Source: Stella humosa
GTDB taxonomy: Bacteria > Pseudomonadota > Alphaproteobacteria > ATCC43930 > Allostellaceae
Length of the DNA stretch: 64,000 bases
Direction of reading: 5' to 3'
Assembly (NCBI RefSeq): GCF_006738645.1
Contig: NZ_AP019700.1
Coordinates: forward strand, 3,112,001-3,176,000
A model generated the notes under the pieces. That model did not search any database. It was not told the origin of the DNA and saw only the letters and a list, made by a program, of their open reading frames with translations. Of the stretch, positions 1 through 9,147 are shown in pieces. Each line of letters starts with the position of its first letter. Positions within the stretch are counted from its first letter, which is position 1. Made by a program: the position numbers and the translations under genes.

Positions 1-112
1 CGGGCTTGCCGAACAGGCCCTTGCGGATCGGGAAGTGCTTGACGAGGTCGCGCACCTCCAGCAGGGGCTTGGCCCGCCCGGAGGCGGGTGCCGCGGTGTC
101 AGGCGTGGACAT
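1..112 (-). CDS. Peptide-type ABC transporter ATP-binding protein (DppF/OppF-like), N-terminal fragment
   Basis: Only the first 37 codons lie in the window; the gene continues past the left edge. The visible N-terminus has a short polar leader and then the opening beta-strand of an ABC ATPase ([13 protein letters not shown]), followed by the basic KGLFGKP stretch common in the second ATPase of dipeptide/oligopeptide transporters. Its ATG overlaps the 3' end of the upstream ATPase gene by 14 bases, so the two are translationally coupled. With the four genes upstream it completes a family-5 ABC importer: binding protein, two permeases and two ATPases. Walker motifs are outside the window. Confidence 0.85.
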   Translation of the reverse strand, partial: MSTPDTAAPASGRAKPLLEVRDLVKHFPIRKGLFGKP

Positions 113-1136
113 GGATGGCCTCCTGCGCGCGCTCCCAGTGCCAGCAGGCGCTCCAATGGCGGGGTCGATGCTCTTCCAGCGGCGGCGGCTCGGTGCGGCA
201 GCGGTCGGTCGCGAGCGGGCAGCGCGGGGCGAAGCGGCAGCCGGGCGGCATCGCCCGCAGCGACGGCACGATGCCGGGAATCTCGGCCAGGCGGCGCGGC
301 CCCTTCCCTTCCACCAGCGACGAGCCCAGCTCGGGGATCGAGCCCATCAGGCCGACCGTATAGGGATGGCAGGGCCGCTCGAACAGGTCGCCGACCGACG
401 CCTCCTCGACCTTGCGGCCGGCATACATGACGACGACGCGATGGGCCATCTCGGCCACCACGCCCAGGTCGTGGGTGATGAGGACGATGGCGGTCCCGGT
501 CTCGTCCTGCAGCTCGCGCATCAGTTCCAGGATCTGGGCCTGGATGGTGACGTCGAGTGCCGTCGTCGGCTCGTCGGCCAGCAGCACGCGCGGCCGGCAG
601 GCGAGCGCCATGGCGATCATGACGCGCTGGCGCATGCCGCCCGAAAGCTGGTGGGGATATTCCTTCACCCGCCGCTCGGGCTCGGGGATGCGCACCAGGC
701 GCAGCATCTCGACCGCGCGCTCGAAGCCCTCGGCCCAGGATTTCCCCTCATGCTGGCGCACCGCCTCGGCGATCTGGTAGCCGACGGTGACGACCGGGTT
801 GAGCGAGGTCATCGGCTCCTGGAAGATCATCGACAGCGAGTTACCGCGGATGCGCCGCATCTCGCGCTCCGAGAGCGCGCCCAGGTCCTTGCCTTCCAGC
901 AGGATCTGGCCGTCGACGCGGGACGCCGGCGGCGGTGGCAACAGGCGCATGACCGACAGGGCCGACACGCTCTTGCCGCAGCCGGATTCGCCGACGATGC
1001 ACAGCGTCTCGCCGCGGGCGACGTCGAAGGACAGGCCGTCGACCGCCTTCAGCGCCGTGCCGTCGTCGAAGAAGCGCGTCTCCAGCCCGCGGACCGACAG
1101 CAGCGGCGGCGCGGCGGTTGGGTTCGTTGCGGCCAT
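99..1136 (-). CDS. Peptide-type ABC transporter ATP-binding protein (DppD/OppD-like)
   Basis: A cytoplasmic ATPase of 345 residues that powers uptake through the DppB/DppC-like pair encoded just upstream. Walker A (GESGCGKS), the ABC signature (LSGGMRQR) and Walker B ([11 protein letters not shown]) are all present. The C-terminal oligopeptide-ATPase extension carries the cysteine-rich [11 protein letters not shown] segment and further Cys typical of DppD/OppD, where a family [4Fe-4S]-like site is described. The ATG at 1136 is chosen because the domain starts soon after it; an 18-residue in-frame extension upstream is low-complexity and overlaps the preceding permease. Substrate is unknown: this family also moves nickel, opines and other small molecules. 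Confidence 0.93.
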   Translation of the reverse strand: MAATNPTAAPPLLSVRGLETRFFDDGTALKAVDGLSFDVARGETLCIVGESGCGKSVSALSVMRLLPPPPASRVDGQILLEGKDLGALSEREMRRIRGNSLSMIFQEPMTSLNPVVTVGYQIAEAVRQHEGKSWAEGFERAVEMLRLVRIPEPERRVKEYPHQLSGGMRQRVMIAMALACRPRVLLADEPTTALDVTIQAQILELMRELQDETGTAIVLITHDLGVVAEMAHRVVVMYAGRKVEEASVGDLFERPCHPYTVGLMGSIPELGSSLVEGKGPRRLAEIPGIVPSLRAMPPGCRFAPRCPLATDRCRTEPPPLEEHRPRHWSACWHWERAQEAIHVHA

Positions 1137-1140
1137 CGGC

Positions 1141-2028
1141 TCAGCTCCGCCGCGACATCTTGGGGTCGAGCATGTCGCGCAGCCCGTCACCCAGGACGTT
1201 GATCGACAGCACCATCACCGCCAGCGCGATGCCGGGGAACAGCACCTGCCAGAAGGCGATCTGCACGTAGAGCCGGCCCTCGGCGATGATGTTGCCCCAG
1301 CTCGGAATCTCGGGCGGGGTGCCGACGCCAAGGAAGCTCAGATAGGCCTCCACCAGGACCGCGTGGGCGAAGATGTAGGTCGCCTGGACGACCAGCGGGG
1401 CCACCGTGTTGGGCAGGATGTGCTTGCGCATCAGCCGCGGGAAGCGCGTGCCGATGGCGATCGCCGCCTGGACATAGGTCTGCTCGCGAATGGACAGCAC
1501 GACCGCGCGCACCAGGCGCACGACGCGCGGCACCTCGGGGATGGTGATGGCGAGGATCACCACCTCGATGCTGGCGCGGGTGAGCGCCATCAGCGCGATC
1601 GCCAGCAGGATGCCGGGGATCGCCATCAGCCCGTCCATGATGCGCATGAGGATGGCGTCGGCCAGGCGGTAGTAGCCGGCGACGACACCGATCAGCAGCC
1701 CCAGCACGGTGCTGAGGATCGCGACGGACAGGCCCACGATCAGCGACACCCGGGCGCCGTAGAGCATGCGGCTCAGCATGTCGCGGCCATAGGCGTCGGT
1801 GCCAAGCAGGTAGTCCTCGTCGGGCGGCCGCAGCCGGTCGACGACGTTCAGCTCGATCGGGTCGTGCGGCGCCAGCAGGGGTGCGGCCGCGGCCACCACC
1901 GCCATGGTGACGAGGACGACGCCGCCCGCCACCATCATCGGATGGCGGCGCAGGATGCGCCCGAGGCGCGAGCGCCCCGCCGGTGCCGCTTCCGGCTGGC
2001 CTGCGGCTTCTGCCGTGATGTCGGTCAT
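1141..2028 (-). CDS. Peptide-type ABC transporter permease (DppC-like)
   Basis: An inner-membrane permease of 295 residues. A cytoplasmic N-terminus of about 35 residues leads into the first membrane helix and an OppC-type N-terminal domain. The DppC hallmark [14 protein letters not shown] follows, then five further helices with the EAA coupling loop ([19 protein letters not shown]). A strong GGAGG ribosome-binding site lies about nine bases before the ATG at 2028. It pairs with the DppB-like permease upstream to form the translocation channel. Gaps to both neighbours are under 20 bases, supporting one transcript. Confidence 0.93.
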   Translation of the reverse strand: MTDITAEAAGQPEAAPAGRSRLGRILRRHPMMVAGGVVLVTMAVVAAAAPLLAPHDPIELNVVDRLRPPDEDYLLGTDAYGRDMLSRMLYGARVSLIVGLSVAILSTVLGLLIGVVAGYYRLADAILMRIMDGLMAIPGILLAIALMALTRASIEVVILAITIPEVPRVVRLVRAVVLSIREQTYVQAAIAIGTRFPRLMRKHILPNTVAPLVVQATYIFAHAVLVEAYLSFLGVGTPPEIPSWGNIIAEGRLYVQIAFWQVLFPGIALAVMVLSINVLGDGLRDMLDPKMSRRS

Positions 2029-2045
2029 CGGGGAACCTCCGGCCG

Positions 2046-2987
2046 TCAGTAGCGGATGCGCGGATCGAGGACCGTGTAGGTCAGGTCGATCGCCAGGTTG
2101 ATCATCACGTAGAAGCCAGACACCACCAGGATCACGCCCTGGATCACCGGATAGTCGCGATGCAGCACGGCATCGATGGTCAGGCGGCCGACGCCGGGGA
2201 TGGCGAACACGCTCTCGGTCACCACGACGCCGCCGATCAGCAGTGCGATGCCGACGCCGATGGTGGTGACGATCGGCACTGCCGCGTTCTTCAGCGCGTG
2301 GATGATCAGCACCCGGCCGTTCGCCAGCCCCTTGGCCCGCGCGGTGCGGATATAGTCCTCGTTCAGGATTTCCAGCACGGTGCTGCGCGTCATGCGCGCC
2401 AGCAGGGCGGTGTAGACCAGCCCGAGCGCGATGGTCGGCAGCACGAGGTGGGCCAGGAAGCGCACCGGGTCCTCCGATATGCTGACGAAGCCCTGCACCG
2501 GCAGCAGGTCGAGTTCGAGCGCCAGCCCCTGCACCAGGCCATAGCCGATCAGGAACACCGGGAAGGAGAAAGCCAGGACCGCGACCGCCATGATCACCTG
2601 GTCGATCCAGGTGCCGGCCTTCCACGCCGCCAGCACGCCCAGCGGGATCGCCAGCACGACCGAGAAGATCGTCGTGCTGATCGCCAGCGCCAGCGTCGGC
2701 TCCACCCGCTCCAGGATCAGGTGCAGTACCGGCCGCTCCAGGAAGATCGATGAGCCGAGGTCGCCACGGATCAGCCGTCCGACCCAGTCGACGAACTGGA
2801 TGTAGATCGGCCGGTCCAGGCCCAGCCGGCGGCGGATATCCTCGATGTCCTGGGCGGTCGCGTGGTCGCCCGCGATGATCGCCGCGGGGTCGTTCGGATT
2901 CAGGTGCAGGATCAGGAAGACGACGATCCCGACCACCGTCATGACGGGTATGACGGCCAGTATGCGTCGGATCAGGTAGGACCACAT
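2046..2987 (-). CDS. Peptide-type ABC transporter permease (DppB-like)
   Basis: An inner-membrane permease of 313 residues with the family start [14 protein letters not shown], a first transmembrane helix, the periplasmic PNDP region and a C-terminal BPD_transp_1 domain. The EAA-type loop reads [14 protein letters not shown]. The ATG at 2987 sits behind a GGAGG motif; an in-frame extension of 16 residues upstream is proline-rich and not membrane-like. It follows the binding-protein gene across a 103-base gap that contains a strong hairpin, the usual arrangement for making more binding protein than permease. Confidence 0.93.
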   Translation of the reverse strand: MWSYLIRRILAVIPVMTVVGIVVFLILHLNPNDPAAIIAGDHATAQDIEDIRRRLGLDRPIYIQFVDWVGRLIRGDLGSSIFLERPVLHLILERVEPTLALAISTTIFSVVLAIPLGVLAAWKAGTWIDQVIMAVAVLAFSFPVFLIGYGLVQGLALELDLLPVQGFVSISEDPVRFLAHLVLPTIALGLVYTALLARMTRSTVLEILNEDYIRTARAKGLANGRVLIIHALKNAAVPIVTTIGVGIALLIGGVVVTESVFAIPGVGRLTIDAVLHRDYPVIQGVILVVSGFYVMINLAIDLTYTVLDPRIRY

Positions 2988-3044
2988 CGTCGGTGCCTCC
3001 GGGGGAACTGGGTGGTCCGGCGTGGCGACGGGCATGCGACCGCC

Positions 3045-3071
3045 CGGCGACCGGATCGGATCCGGTCGCCG
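3045..3071. terminator. Perfect inverted repeat between binding-protein and permease genes
   Basis: Thirteen-base arms (3045-3057 and 3059-3071) pair perfectly around one central base, giving about 11 usable pairs and a very tight loop. No T-run follows on the minus strand, so full termination is unlikely. Partial attenuation or 3'-end protection of the binding-protein mRNA is the likely role. Confidence 0.5.
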
Positions 3072-3090
3072 TCAGGTCGCTGCCGCCGCG

Positions 3091-4686
3091 CTACTTCTTC
3101 TCGATGTTCCAGTAGACCGGAACATTGGTGATCAGGACGCCCGAGATGTTCGAGCGGACGGCGATCGGCTGCGTGTACTGCCCGATCGGCACATACGGCA
3201 CCGTCTCGTAGGCGCGCGCCTGGATGCGGTCGAGAATGACCTTGCGCTTGGCCCGGTCGCTCTCGCGCGACCAGTCCTCGACCAGCTTGTCGAGTTCCAT
3301 GTCGCAGGCCCAGCCCGGGTTCGCCTTTTCGCAACGCGAATTGAACCAGGTATTGGAAACGGGATTGGCGGTGCTGGGGCCACCATGGGTCGTGTGGAAC
3401 AGATGGTAGCCGGTCTCGTAGGGGTTGCCCTTGTTCGCCCGCCGCGACAGCACGGTGCCCCAGTCCATCGCCTGCACGTCGACGTTGAGCCCCGCCTTGC
3501 GCAGCATCTGGATGGTGACCATCGTCATCGCATTGTACTGCGCGCGATCGGTCGGCTGCAGAACGACGATCTTCTCGCCGTTGTAGCCGGCCTCCTTCAT
3601 CAGGGCCTTGGCCTTCTCGAAGTCCTGCTTCATCAGCGGCTCCGACCCGACACTTGACTCATTGTCCGAGCCGCAGAGGAAGAAGGCGCCACAGAACTTC
3701 TTGTAGAGCTTGGGATTGCCGACCACGGCCCGCATGTAGTCTTCCTGCTTCACCATGTACAGCAGGGCCTGGCGCGCCTTGGGGTGGTTGAACGGCGGAT
3801 AGAGGAAGTTCGGGCGAAGGATGCCTTGCAGGCCCAGCGGCTCGATGTCGATGACCTTGATGCGGGGATTCTTTTCCAGCATCGGCACGAAGTCGAGCGG
3901 CGGCGCCTCGAAATAGTCGATCTCGCCCGCCTGCAATGCCGAGAGGCTGGTGTTGTGGTCGGGGATGTAGAGCCATTCGACGCGATCGACCTTGGCGATC
4001 TTGGCGCCGGCCATGGCGTCGGTCTTGTCCGACCGCGGCACGTAGTCCGGATTCTTGCGGTAGACGACCTTGTTGCCGGGCCGCCATTCGCTCTGCTCGA
4101 AGACGAACGGGCCGGAGCCGACATACTCCTTGATCTGCTGCTGCGGGTCGGTCTTGGCCACGCGCTCCGGCATGATGAACAGGCCGCCGGTCGACTTGCC
4201 CAGCGTCTCCAGCACCAGGCCGTACTTTTCCTTCAGAGTCAGGCGGAAGGTCTTGTCGTCGACCGCCTCCAGCGATGCGGTGAAGCTGGCCAGGCGCTGG
4301 CCCATGGGGTCGCGCTTGTTCCAGCGGTTCCACGAGGCGACGACGTCGGTCGACGTCACCGGCGCGCCGTCATGGAACTTCAGTCCGGGCCGCAGGGTGA
4401 AGGTGTAGACCAGCCCGTCGTCGCTGACGGCGTGCTTCTCGACCATCTGCGGCTGCGGCACCAGCTTGGAATCCAGGCCGTACAGCATGTCGTAGATCAG
4501 CAGCGCGTGACGGTTGCTGATGAAGGCCGTCGTCCAGACCGGGTCGAGGATCTTCAGGTCGGCGTGGACGACGACCTTCAGCGTCTTCTGCGCCGCGGCC
4601 GGGGCCGCCTGCGCGGCCATCAGCACGCCGGCCGCGACCAGCGCGTAGCGGACGGCCTGGCTGAACGTGCTTCGTGAATTCTTCAT
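3091..4686 (-). CDS. Peptide-type ABC transporter substrate-binding protein (SBP_bac_5)
   Basis: A periplasmic receptor of 531 residues, normal for family 5. The N-terminus is a Sec signal peptide with a hydrophobic core and an AAPAAAQ cleavage region near residue 33. The mature part begins TLKVVVHADLKILDP, and VTSTDVVASWNRW and EIDYFEAPPLDF are characteristic SBP_bac_5 segments. The start is fixed by AGGGAGGAAC just before the ATG. It lies downstream of CoA-transferase, thiolase and DUF35 genes on the same strand, so the ligand is more likely a carboxylic acid broken down as its CoA ester than a true peptide; that is inference. Confidence 0.93.
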   Translation of the reverse strand: MKNSRSTFSQAVRYALVAAGVLMAAQAAPAAAQKTLKVVVHADLKILDPVWTTAFISNRHALLIYDMLYGLDSKLVPQPQMVEKHAVSDDGLVYTFTLRPGLKFHDGAPVTSTDVVASWNRWNKRDPMGQRLASFTASLEAVDDKTFRLTLKEKYGLVLETLGKSTGGLFIMPERVAKTDPQQQIKEYVGSGPFVFEQSEWRPGNKVVYRKNPDYVPRSDKTDAMAGAKIAKVDRVEWLYIPDHNTSLSALQAGEIDYFEAPPLDFVPMLEKNPRIKVIDIEPLGLQGILRPNFLYPPFNHPKARQALLYMVKQEDYMRAVVGNPKLYKKFCGAFFLCGSDNESSVGSEPLMKQDFEKAKALMKEAGYNGEKIVVLQPTDRAQYNAMTMVTIQMLRKAGLNVDVQAMDWGTVLSRRANKGNPYETGYHLFHTTHGGPSTANPVSNTWFNSRCEKANPGWACDMELDKLVEDWSRESDRAKRKVILDRIQARAYETVPYVPIGQYTQPIAVRSNISGVLITNVPVYWNIEKK

Positions 4687-4724
4687 CTTTGTTCCTCCCT
4701 TTCTTGCGATTGGTCCGGCCGGCA

Positions 4725-5132
4725 TCACGTCGCCAGCTTGAACTTGGGCAGGGTGATTTCGTCGGTGATCGGCTCGAAGACCACTTCGACCCGAGCGCCG
4801 ACCGCCGCCTCGCCGCCGGCGTCGACCAGATTGCTGACGAAGAACGGGCCTTCATCCAGCTCGATCAGGCACACGTCGTAGGGCAGATCCTTGGCGAACC
4901 CGTTCCAATAGGCACGGTGGAAGGTGACCCACGAGAAGAGCGTGCCGCGGCCCGATACGACCTCCCACCCCTGGTCCTTGGACAGGCATTTCGGGCAGAC
5001 GGGACTGGCGGGGAAGTGACGGTCGCCGCAATCGTTGCAAAGCTGGACGGCCAGCTTCTCGTCCTTGGCCAGTTCCCAGAACGGGCGGGTCAGGGTGTCG
5101 ATCTTGGGCAGGGGCTTGTCGTAGGCGGTCAT
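4725..5132 (-). CDS. DUF35 OB-fold, zinc-ribbon protein (partner of the thiolase)
   Basis: A 135-residue protein with a rubredoxin-like zinc ribbon, C32-x2-C35 and C46-x2-C49, followed by an OB-fold (GRGTLFSWVTFHRAYW, then FFVSNLVD). DUF35 proteins bind acyl-CoA and act as obligate partners of SCP2-type thiolases; in steroid side-chain degradation the Ltp2-DUF35 complex is a retro-aldolase. The gene lies 15 bases after the thiolase stop codon, the arrangement expected for a two-subunit enzyme. The pairing is visible; the reaction is inferred from family. Confidence 0.88.
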   Translation of the reverse strand: MTAYDKPLPKIDTLTRPFWELAKDEKLAVQLCNDCGDRHFPASPVCPKCLSKDQGWEVVSGRGTLFSWVTFHRAYWNGFAKDLPYDVCLIELDEGPFFVSNLVDAGGEAAVGARVEVVFEPITDEITLPKFKLAT

Positions 5133-5147
5133 GTCTCAACCCTCCCC

Positions 5148-6278
5148 TCAGCCGCGGGTATAGATGATCGAGCGGGAGCAGGGCGTCGCGGCGATGAACT
5201 GCACGACCTCGCAGTCTGGCACCTGCCGCTCGCCGCATTCGCCGCGCAACTGCCGCACCGCCTCCACGTTCAGGGCCCAGCCCTGCATGTAGGAGTTGGA
5301 CAGGTGGCCGCCATCGGTGTTGGTCGGCAGCTTGCCGCCGACCTTCAGCGTGCCGCCCTCGACGAAGCTGCCGGACTCGCCCCGGCCACAGAAGCCCAGC
5401 CCCTCCAGGCTGAACAGCACGGTCGGCGAGAAATTGTCGTAGCACATGAAGGCGTCGATGTCGGACGGCCCGACCCCGGCCATGCCGTAGGTCTCGGCCG
5501 CTATCTCCTGGAGTTGGGGGTAGAAGAAGTCCCGCTCGAAGTTCGACAGCGAGGCATGGGCGAAAGCCTCGCGGCCGCCCAGGCCCGAGATCATCACCGG
5601 CGGCTTCTTCAGGTCCTTCGCACGCTCCTTGGTCGTCAGGATCATGCAGACCGCGCCGTCATTGATCAGGCAGTAGTCGAGCAGGCGGAGCGGCAGCACG
5701 ATCGGCCGGGCGTTCTCATGGTCCTCGATGGTGATCGGCTTGCGCATCACCGCGTCGGGGTTGAGGCCCGCATTGTGGCGGAAGGCGACCGAGACTTCGG
5801 CCAGTTGCTCGGTCGTGGTGCCGTAGAGCGCCATGTGGCGCTGGAACATCATGGCGTGGGCTGCCCCCGGCGAGGTGTAGCCCCAGGGGTCCCAGATGTT
5901 CGGGCTCTCTTCACCGCCGTAGTTGACCCGGCGCGACCGGCCGATATTGGCGTAGATCAGCGCCACATACTTGCACAGCCCGGCTTCAAGTGCGGCCACC
6001 GCCTCGATGATGCCCATCGACGCCATGCGGCCGTGCGGCGGCAGCGGAATGGTCCAGCGCGGCGAGATGCCAAGGATCTCGCCCATCCGGGCGTAGTACG
6101 GGATGCGGCAGACGAGCAGCCCGTCGATCTCGTTCTTGTCGATGCCGCAATCGGCGACGGCGTCACGGAAGGCATCCGCCCCCAGGCCGTAGTCGTCGGT
6201 TTCGGGGAAGTTGCCGTATCGGGTATTGCCGACACCGACGACGGCGACCTTGTCCTTGAGCGCTCGGAAGTCCGACAT
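5148..6278 (-). CDS. SCP2/Ltp2-like thiolase-fold protein
   Basis: A 376-residue thiolase-fold protein. It starts with the family signature KVAVVGVGNTRYG. Later it has the YDNFSP motif that matches the YDxF region of Ltp2-type lyases, and the C-terminal NTDGGHLSNSYMQG and EAVRQLRGECGERQV segments of SCP2-type thiolases. It lacks the nucleophilic Cys context of degradative thiolases, so C-C cleavage by retro-aldol chemistry with the neighbouring DUF35 subunit is more plausible than thiolysis. It probably acts on an acyl-CoA produced with the CoA-transferase encoded upstream. Substrate is unknown. Confidence 0.87.
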   Translation of the reverse strand: MSDFRALKDKVAVVGVGNTRYGNFPETDDYGLGADAFRDAVADCGIDKNEIDGLLVCRIPYYARMGEILGISPRWTIPLPPHGRMASMGIIEAVAALEAGLCKYVALIYANIGRSRRVNYGGEESPNIWDPWGYTSPGAAHAMMFQRHMALYGTTTEQLAEVSVAFRHNAGLNPDAVMRKPITIEDHENARPIVLPLRLLDYCLINDGAVCMILTTKERAKDLKKPPVMISGLGGREAFAHASLSNFERDFFYPQLQEIAAETYGMAGVGPSDIDAFMCYDNFSPTVLFSLEGLGFCGRGESGSFVEGGTLKVGGKLPTNTDGGHLSNSYMQGWALNVEAVRQLRGECGERQVPDCEVVQFIAATPCSRSIIYTRG

Positions 6279-6379
6279 GCGGCTCCTCTTGGGTATGGGC
6301 GGGGCGGCGTTGGTCGCCGTCCGTTCGTTTCCTCGGGCGTGTCCCGGCCAAGTCGGCCGGGACGATCTTCAGCGGTCGG

Positions 6380-8989
6380 TCAGATGATTCCTTCCTCGGC
6401 CAGGCGCAGGACCTCCTCGCGCGACAGTCCCAGCATCTCCATCAGGATCCGCTCGTTGTCCTCGCCATAGCCGGGGGCGCCGCGGTCGATCGGCCCACCG
6501 GCATAGGGCGGCGTGGCGGTCATCTTGGTCGGCACCTCGATCACCGGCCAGCGGCCGATCTTGGTGCCGGTCACCTCGGTCAGCCATTGCAGCTCGGCCA
6601 GTTGCGGGTCGCGGTCGTAGCGGTCGGCCGCCGTCTGGCTGACGCCAGCAGCCACGCCCGCCGCCTGGAGCTTCATCATCGTCTCGTAGGCGTCCTGGGT
6701 CTGGCTCCAGGCGGTGACCAGCGCGTCCAGCTCGTCCTGGTGGGCCAGCCGGCCCTGCAGGGTGGCGAAGCGGCCATCCGACAGCCATTCGGCGTGGCCG
6801 GCCACCTTGGCCAGCGCCCGCCACTCGGCGTCGTCGAAGCAGGCGATGGCCAGCCAGCGATCCTCGCCCTGGCAGCGATAGGCGCCGTGCGGGGCGGCCG
6901 GCTTGTAGGGCGACCGGTTGCCGTAGCGGCTGAAGGAGCGGCCGTTGGCCGACCAGTCCAGCACCGCCTTGCCGGCCAGATAGATGCCGGTCTCGGTCTG
7001 GGAGGCGTCGATCCACTGCCCCTCGCCCGTCCGCTCGCGGTGATGCAGGGCACCCAGGATGGCCAGCGCGAAGCTGTAGGCGCCCATCCAATCGAGGTAG
7101 GAATAGCCCCAGCCGACCGGCATCGCCGGCTCCGGCAAGCCCGACATGTCGGACGTGCCGGCAAAGGACGCCGCCACCGGCCCGACCGTGCGCAACCGGC
7201 CATAGGTGCCCTGGCTGCCCATGCCGGACTGCTGGATGTAGATGATGTCCGGGCGGATCTTCCGCAGCTCGTCATAGCCGAGGCCCAGGCGTTGCAGCAC
7301 GCCCGGCGAGAAACCCTCGGCCACGATGTCGGACTGGCGGATGAGGTCGCGGGCGATCTGCAGGCCCTTTGGGTGGCGGATGTTGAGCGACAGGCCGCGC
7401 TTGCCGGAATTCTTGTTGTTGAACTGCCCGCCCATGTCGGCGTCCTTGACCCCGACCAGCGGGGCGGTCGCCTTCTCGCGCGCCTCGCGGCCGCCGACCG
7501 GCGCCATCGCGGCCAGCCGCGTGTCGGGGTTGGCCTTCCATTCCACCTTGATCGATTCCGCGCCGAGTGCCGCCAAGTAGCGGGTGCCACCGGCCGACGC
7601 CAGGAACCACGAGAAATCGAAGATCCGGATGTTCTGCAGCGGGAACGGCTTGCCGCGCGGCGACAGGAGCGGCTTGGGGGCGTCCGGCCGTGGCGTCTTC
7701 GGTTGGGCCGGCACGCGCGCCGGTTCGGCCAGCACTTCCTGGGTGTGCTCGCCCAGCAGCGGCGCGCGGCGCCCAACCTGCCAGCTCGTGGCCGTGCTCA
7801 GCCACTTGCTGGTGACGTAGCGGAACGAGCGGCCGATCTCGGGATGCTCGACATCGGCGAAGGTGCCGCGCATCAGCCAGTGCGGGTCTTGCGCGTTCTC
7901 GTGCGGCTTGCGCAGGGGTGCCCACAAGAGGCCGGCCGCCTGGGCCTCCTGCCACGGCATCTCGTCGTAGCGGAAGGCGCGGATGAAGCGCTGCATCACC
8001 TCGAAGATGTGGGCACGGCGCTCGTCGCCGGTGGACGACCCGGGGATGGCGCGCGCGCTGAGGTTGGCCCCCTCGGGCGGGCGCTCCAGGTCCGCCTGCA
8101 TGCCGTACTTCTCGAGGAACCCCACCAGGGCCACCTCGTCCTTCGGCCCGCCCAGATAGGTCATGAACCAGCGGCCGTCCTTGGTGTGGCCGATGCTGGG
8201 CACACGGCTCGGCACCTCGCCGGCATGGCGGCAGGTCATGCGATAGAGCGGCGCTCGCCGCATCACCCAGGACATCAGGTCCAGCTCGGTGTTCTTGGCC
8301 ACCGCCTCGTGCACGGCGACCGACACCTCCTGGCCCTCGCCCGTGCGCAGCCGGTGCAGCAGGGCGGCCGAGATGCCGACCGCCAACTGGTCGCCCGCGA
8401 TATGGTAGGCATGCCAGACCTGCGGGGCGATCGGTGCCAGGTCGTAGCGGTCGCCGGGCGCCGGGTCGTAGCCGCAGTTCGACATGACCCCGCCCAGCGC
8501 CAGATGCACCAGGTCGGAGCCCTTGAAGTCCTTCCAGGGGCCGGTGTCGCCGAAAGGCGTGACGCGGCCAATGATCAGGGCCGGGAAACGCGCCTGCAAG
8601 GCCGCGCGATCGAGGCCCAGCGCCTGGTTCAGCTCGCCGCAGCTCGTATCGAGAAGGATATCTGCACCGGCCAGCAGGTCCAGCAGGGCTGCCCTGCCCG
8701 CCTCCGTCTCCAGGTCGAGCGCCACCGACCGCTTGCCGCGATTGTAGTTCCAGAAATATAGGGAGCGTTCGGCATCGGGCTTGTCGTCCAGGAACGGCCC
8801 CAGCGCTCTCGTGCGGCTGCCGCCCGGCAGCTCGACCTTGATGACGTCGGCGCCGAGCCCGGCCAGGACCAGGCCGGTATATTCGCCAAGCTCGTCGGCG
8901 AACTCGATCACCCGCGTCCCGGCCAGCATGCCGGGCTTGGCCGGCTCGCCCGCACCGGGAATCAACCGCTCGTCGTTCAAAGACGTCAT
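6380..8989 (-). CDS. Double-length CaiB/BaiF (family III) CoA-transferase
   Basis: An 869-residue protein made of two complete family III CoA-transferase units, each about the usual 400 residues. The first starts near residue 20 (GTRVIEFADELGEYTG); the second near residue 450 (NIRIFDFSWFLASAGG). Each half has its own RTGEGQ motif, and each has an Asp in the expected catalytic place (AGDQLAVG in the first, YLDWMGAYS in the second). Single-unit enzymes normally dimerise as interlocked rings, so this may be a covalent pseudo-dimer. The family moves CoA between carboxylic acids. It heads the run leading to thiolase, DUF35 and transporter, suggesting it activates the imported acid. The ATG at 8989 follows GGCGGAAG. 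Confidence 0.92.
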   Translation of the reverse strand: MTSLNDERLIPGAGEPAKPGMLAGTRVIEFADELGEYTGLVLAGLGADVIKVELPGGSRTRALGPFLDDKPDAERSLYFWNYNRGKRSVALDLETEAGRAALLDLLAGADILLDTSCGELNQALGLDRAALQARFPALIIGRVTPFGDTGPWKDFKGSDLVHLALGGVMSNCGYDPAPGDRYDLAPIAPQVWHAYHIAGDQLAVGISAALLHRLRTGEGQEVSVAVHEAVAKNTELDLMSWVMRRAPLYRMTCRHAGEVPSRVPSIGHTKDGRWFMTYLGGPKDEVALVGFLEKYGMQADLERPPEGANLSARAIPGSSTGDERRAHIFEVMQRFIRAFRYDEMPWQEAQAAGLLWAPLRKPHENAQDPHWLMRGTFADVEHPEIGRSFRYVTSKWLSTATSWQVGRRAPLLGEHTQEVLAEPARVPAQPKTPRPDAPKPLLSPRGKPFPLQNIRIFDFSWFLASAGGTRYLAALGAESIKVEWKANPDTRLAAMAPVGGREAREKATAPLVGVKDADMGGQFNNKNSGKRGLSLNIRHPKGLQIARDLIRQSDIVAEGFSPGVLQRLGLGYDELRKIRPDIIYIQQSGMGSQGTYGRLRTVGPVAASFAGTSDMSGLPEPAMPVGWGYSYLDWMGAYSFALAILGALHHRERTGEGQWIDASQTETGIYLAGKAVLDWSANGRSFSRYGNRSPYKPAAPHGAYRCQGEDRWLAIACFDDAEWRALAKVAGHAEWLSDGRFATLQGRLAHQDELDALVTAWSQTQDAYETMMKLQAAGVAAGVSQTAADRYDRDPQLAELQWLTEVTGTKIGRWPVIEVPTKMTATPPYAGGPIDRGAPGYGEDNERILMEMLGLSREEVLRLAEEGII

Positions 8990-9013
8990 CCGCCGCTTCC
9001 GCCCTTTGCCAGG

Positions 9014-9036
9014 GGCGCGCCTATCATTGGCGCGCC
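9014..9036. other. Inverted repeat in the leader of the CoA-transferase gene
   Basis: Two identical self-complementary 8-base arms (GGCGCGCC, at 9014-9021 and 9029-9036) flank a 7-base AT-rich loop. The element sits 25-47 bases before the start codon at 8989. It could form a very stable RNA hairpin just before the ribosome-binding region. Function is unknown. Confidence 0.4.
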
Positions 9037-9079
9037 GCACTATCGCGCCTTGTGCAAGCGCTTTCAGGTGAAGCTAGCG

Positions 9080-9091
9080 AGAATGCATTCT
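9080..9091. promoter_or_regulatory. Perfect 12-base palindrome, candidate operator upstream of the CoA-transferase operon
   Basis: AGAATGCATTCT is a perfect palindrome in the 158-base gap between the iclR-type gene and the CoA-transferase operon. IclR-family operators are short AT-containing palindromes of this size, so it is a reasonable target for the neighbouring regulator. Not proven. Confidence 0.35.
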
Positions 9092-9147
9092 ATACGACAA
9101 CCCGCATTCGACGCTGCGCCGCAGCAATTCGACGGGCCAGCGGCCGG

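Noticed and set aside
6587-8761. A 724-codon open frame antisense to the fused CoA-transferase, and many similar long antisense frames across the window
   Set aside because: High GC makes stops rare in shadow frames. The translations are rich in Arg, His, Gln and Gly with no recognisable domain, and the opposite strand has a well-supported gene.
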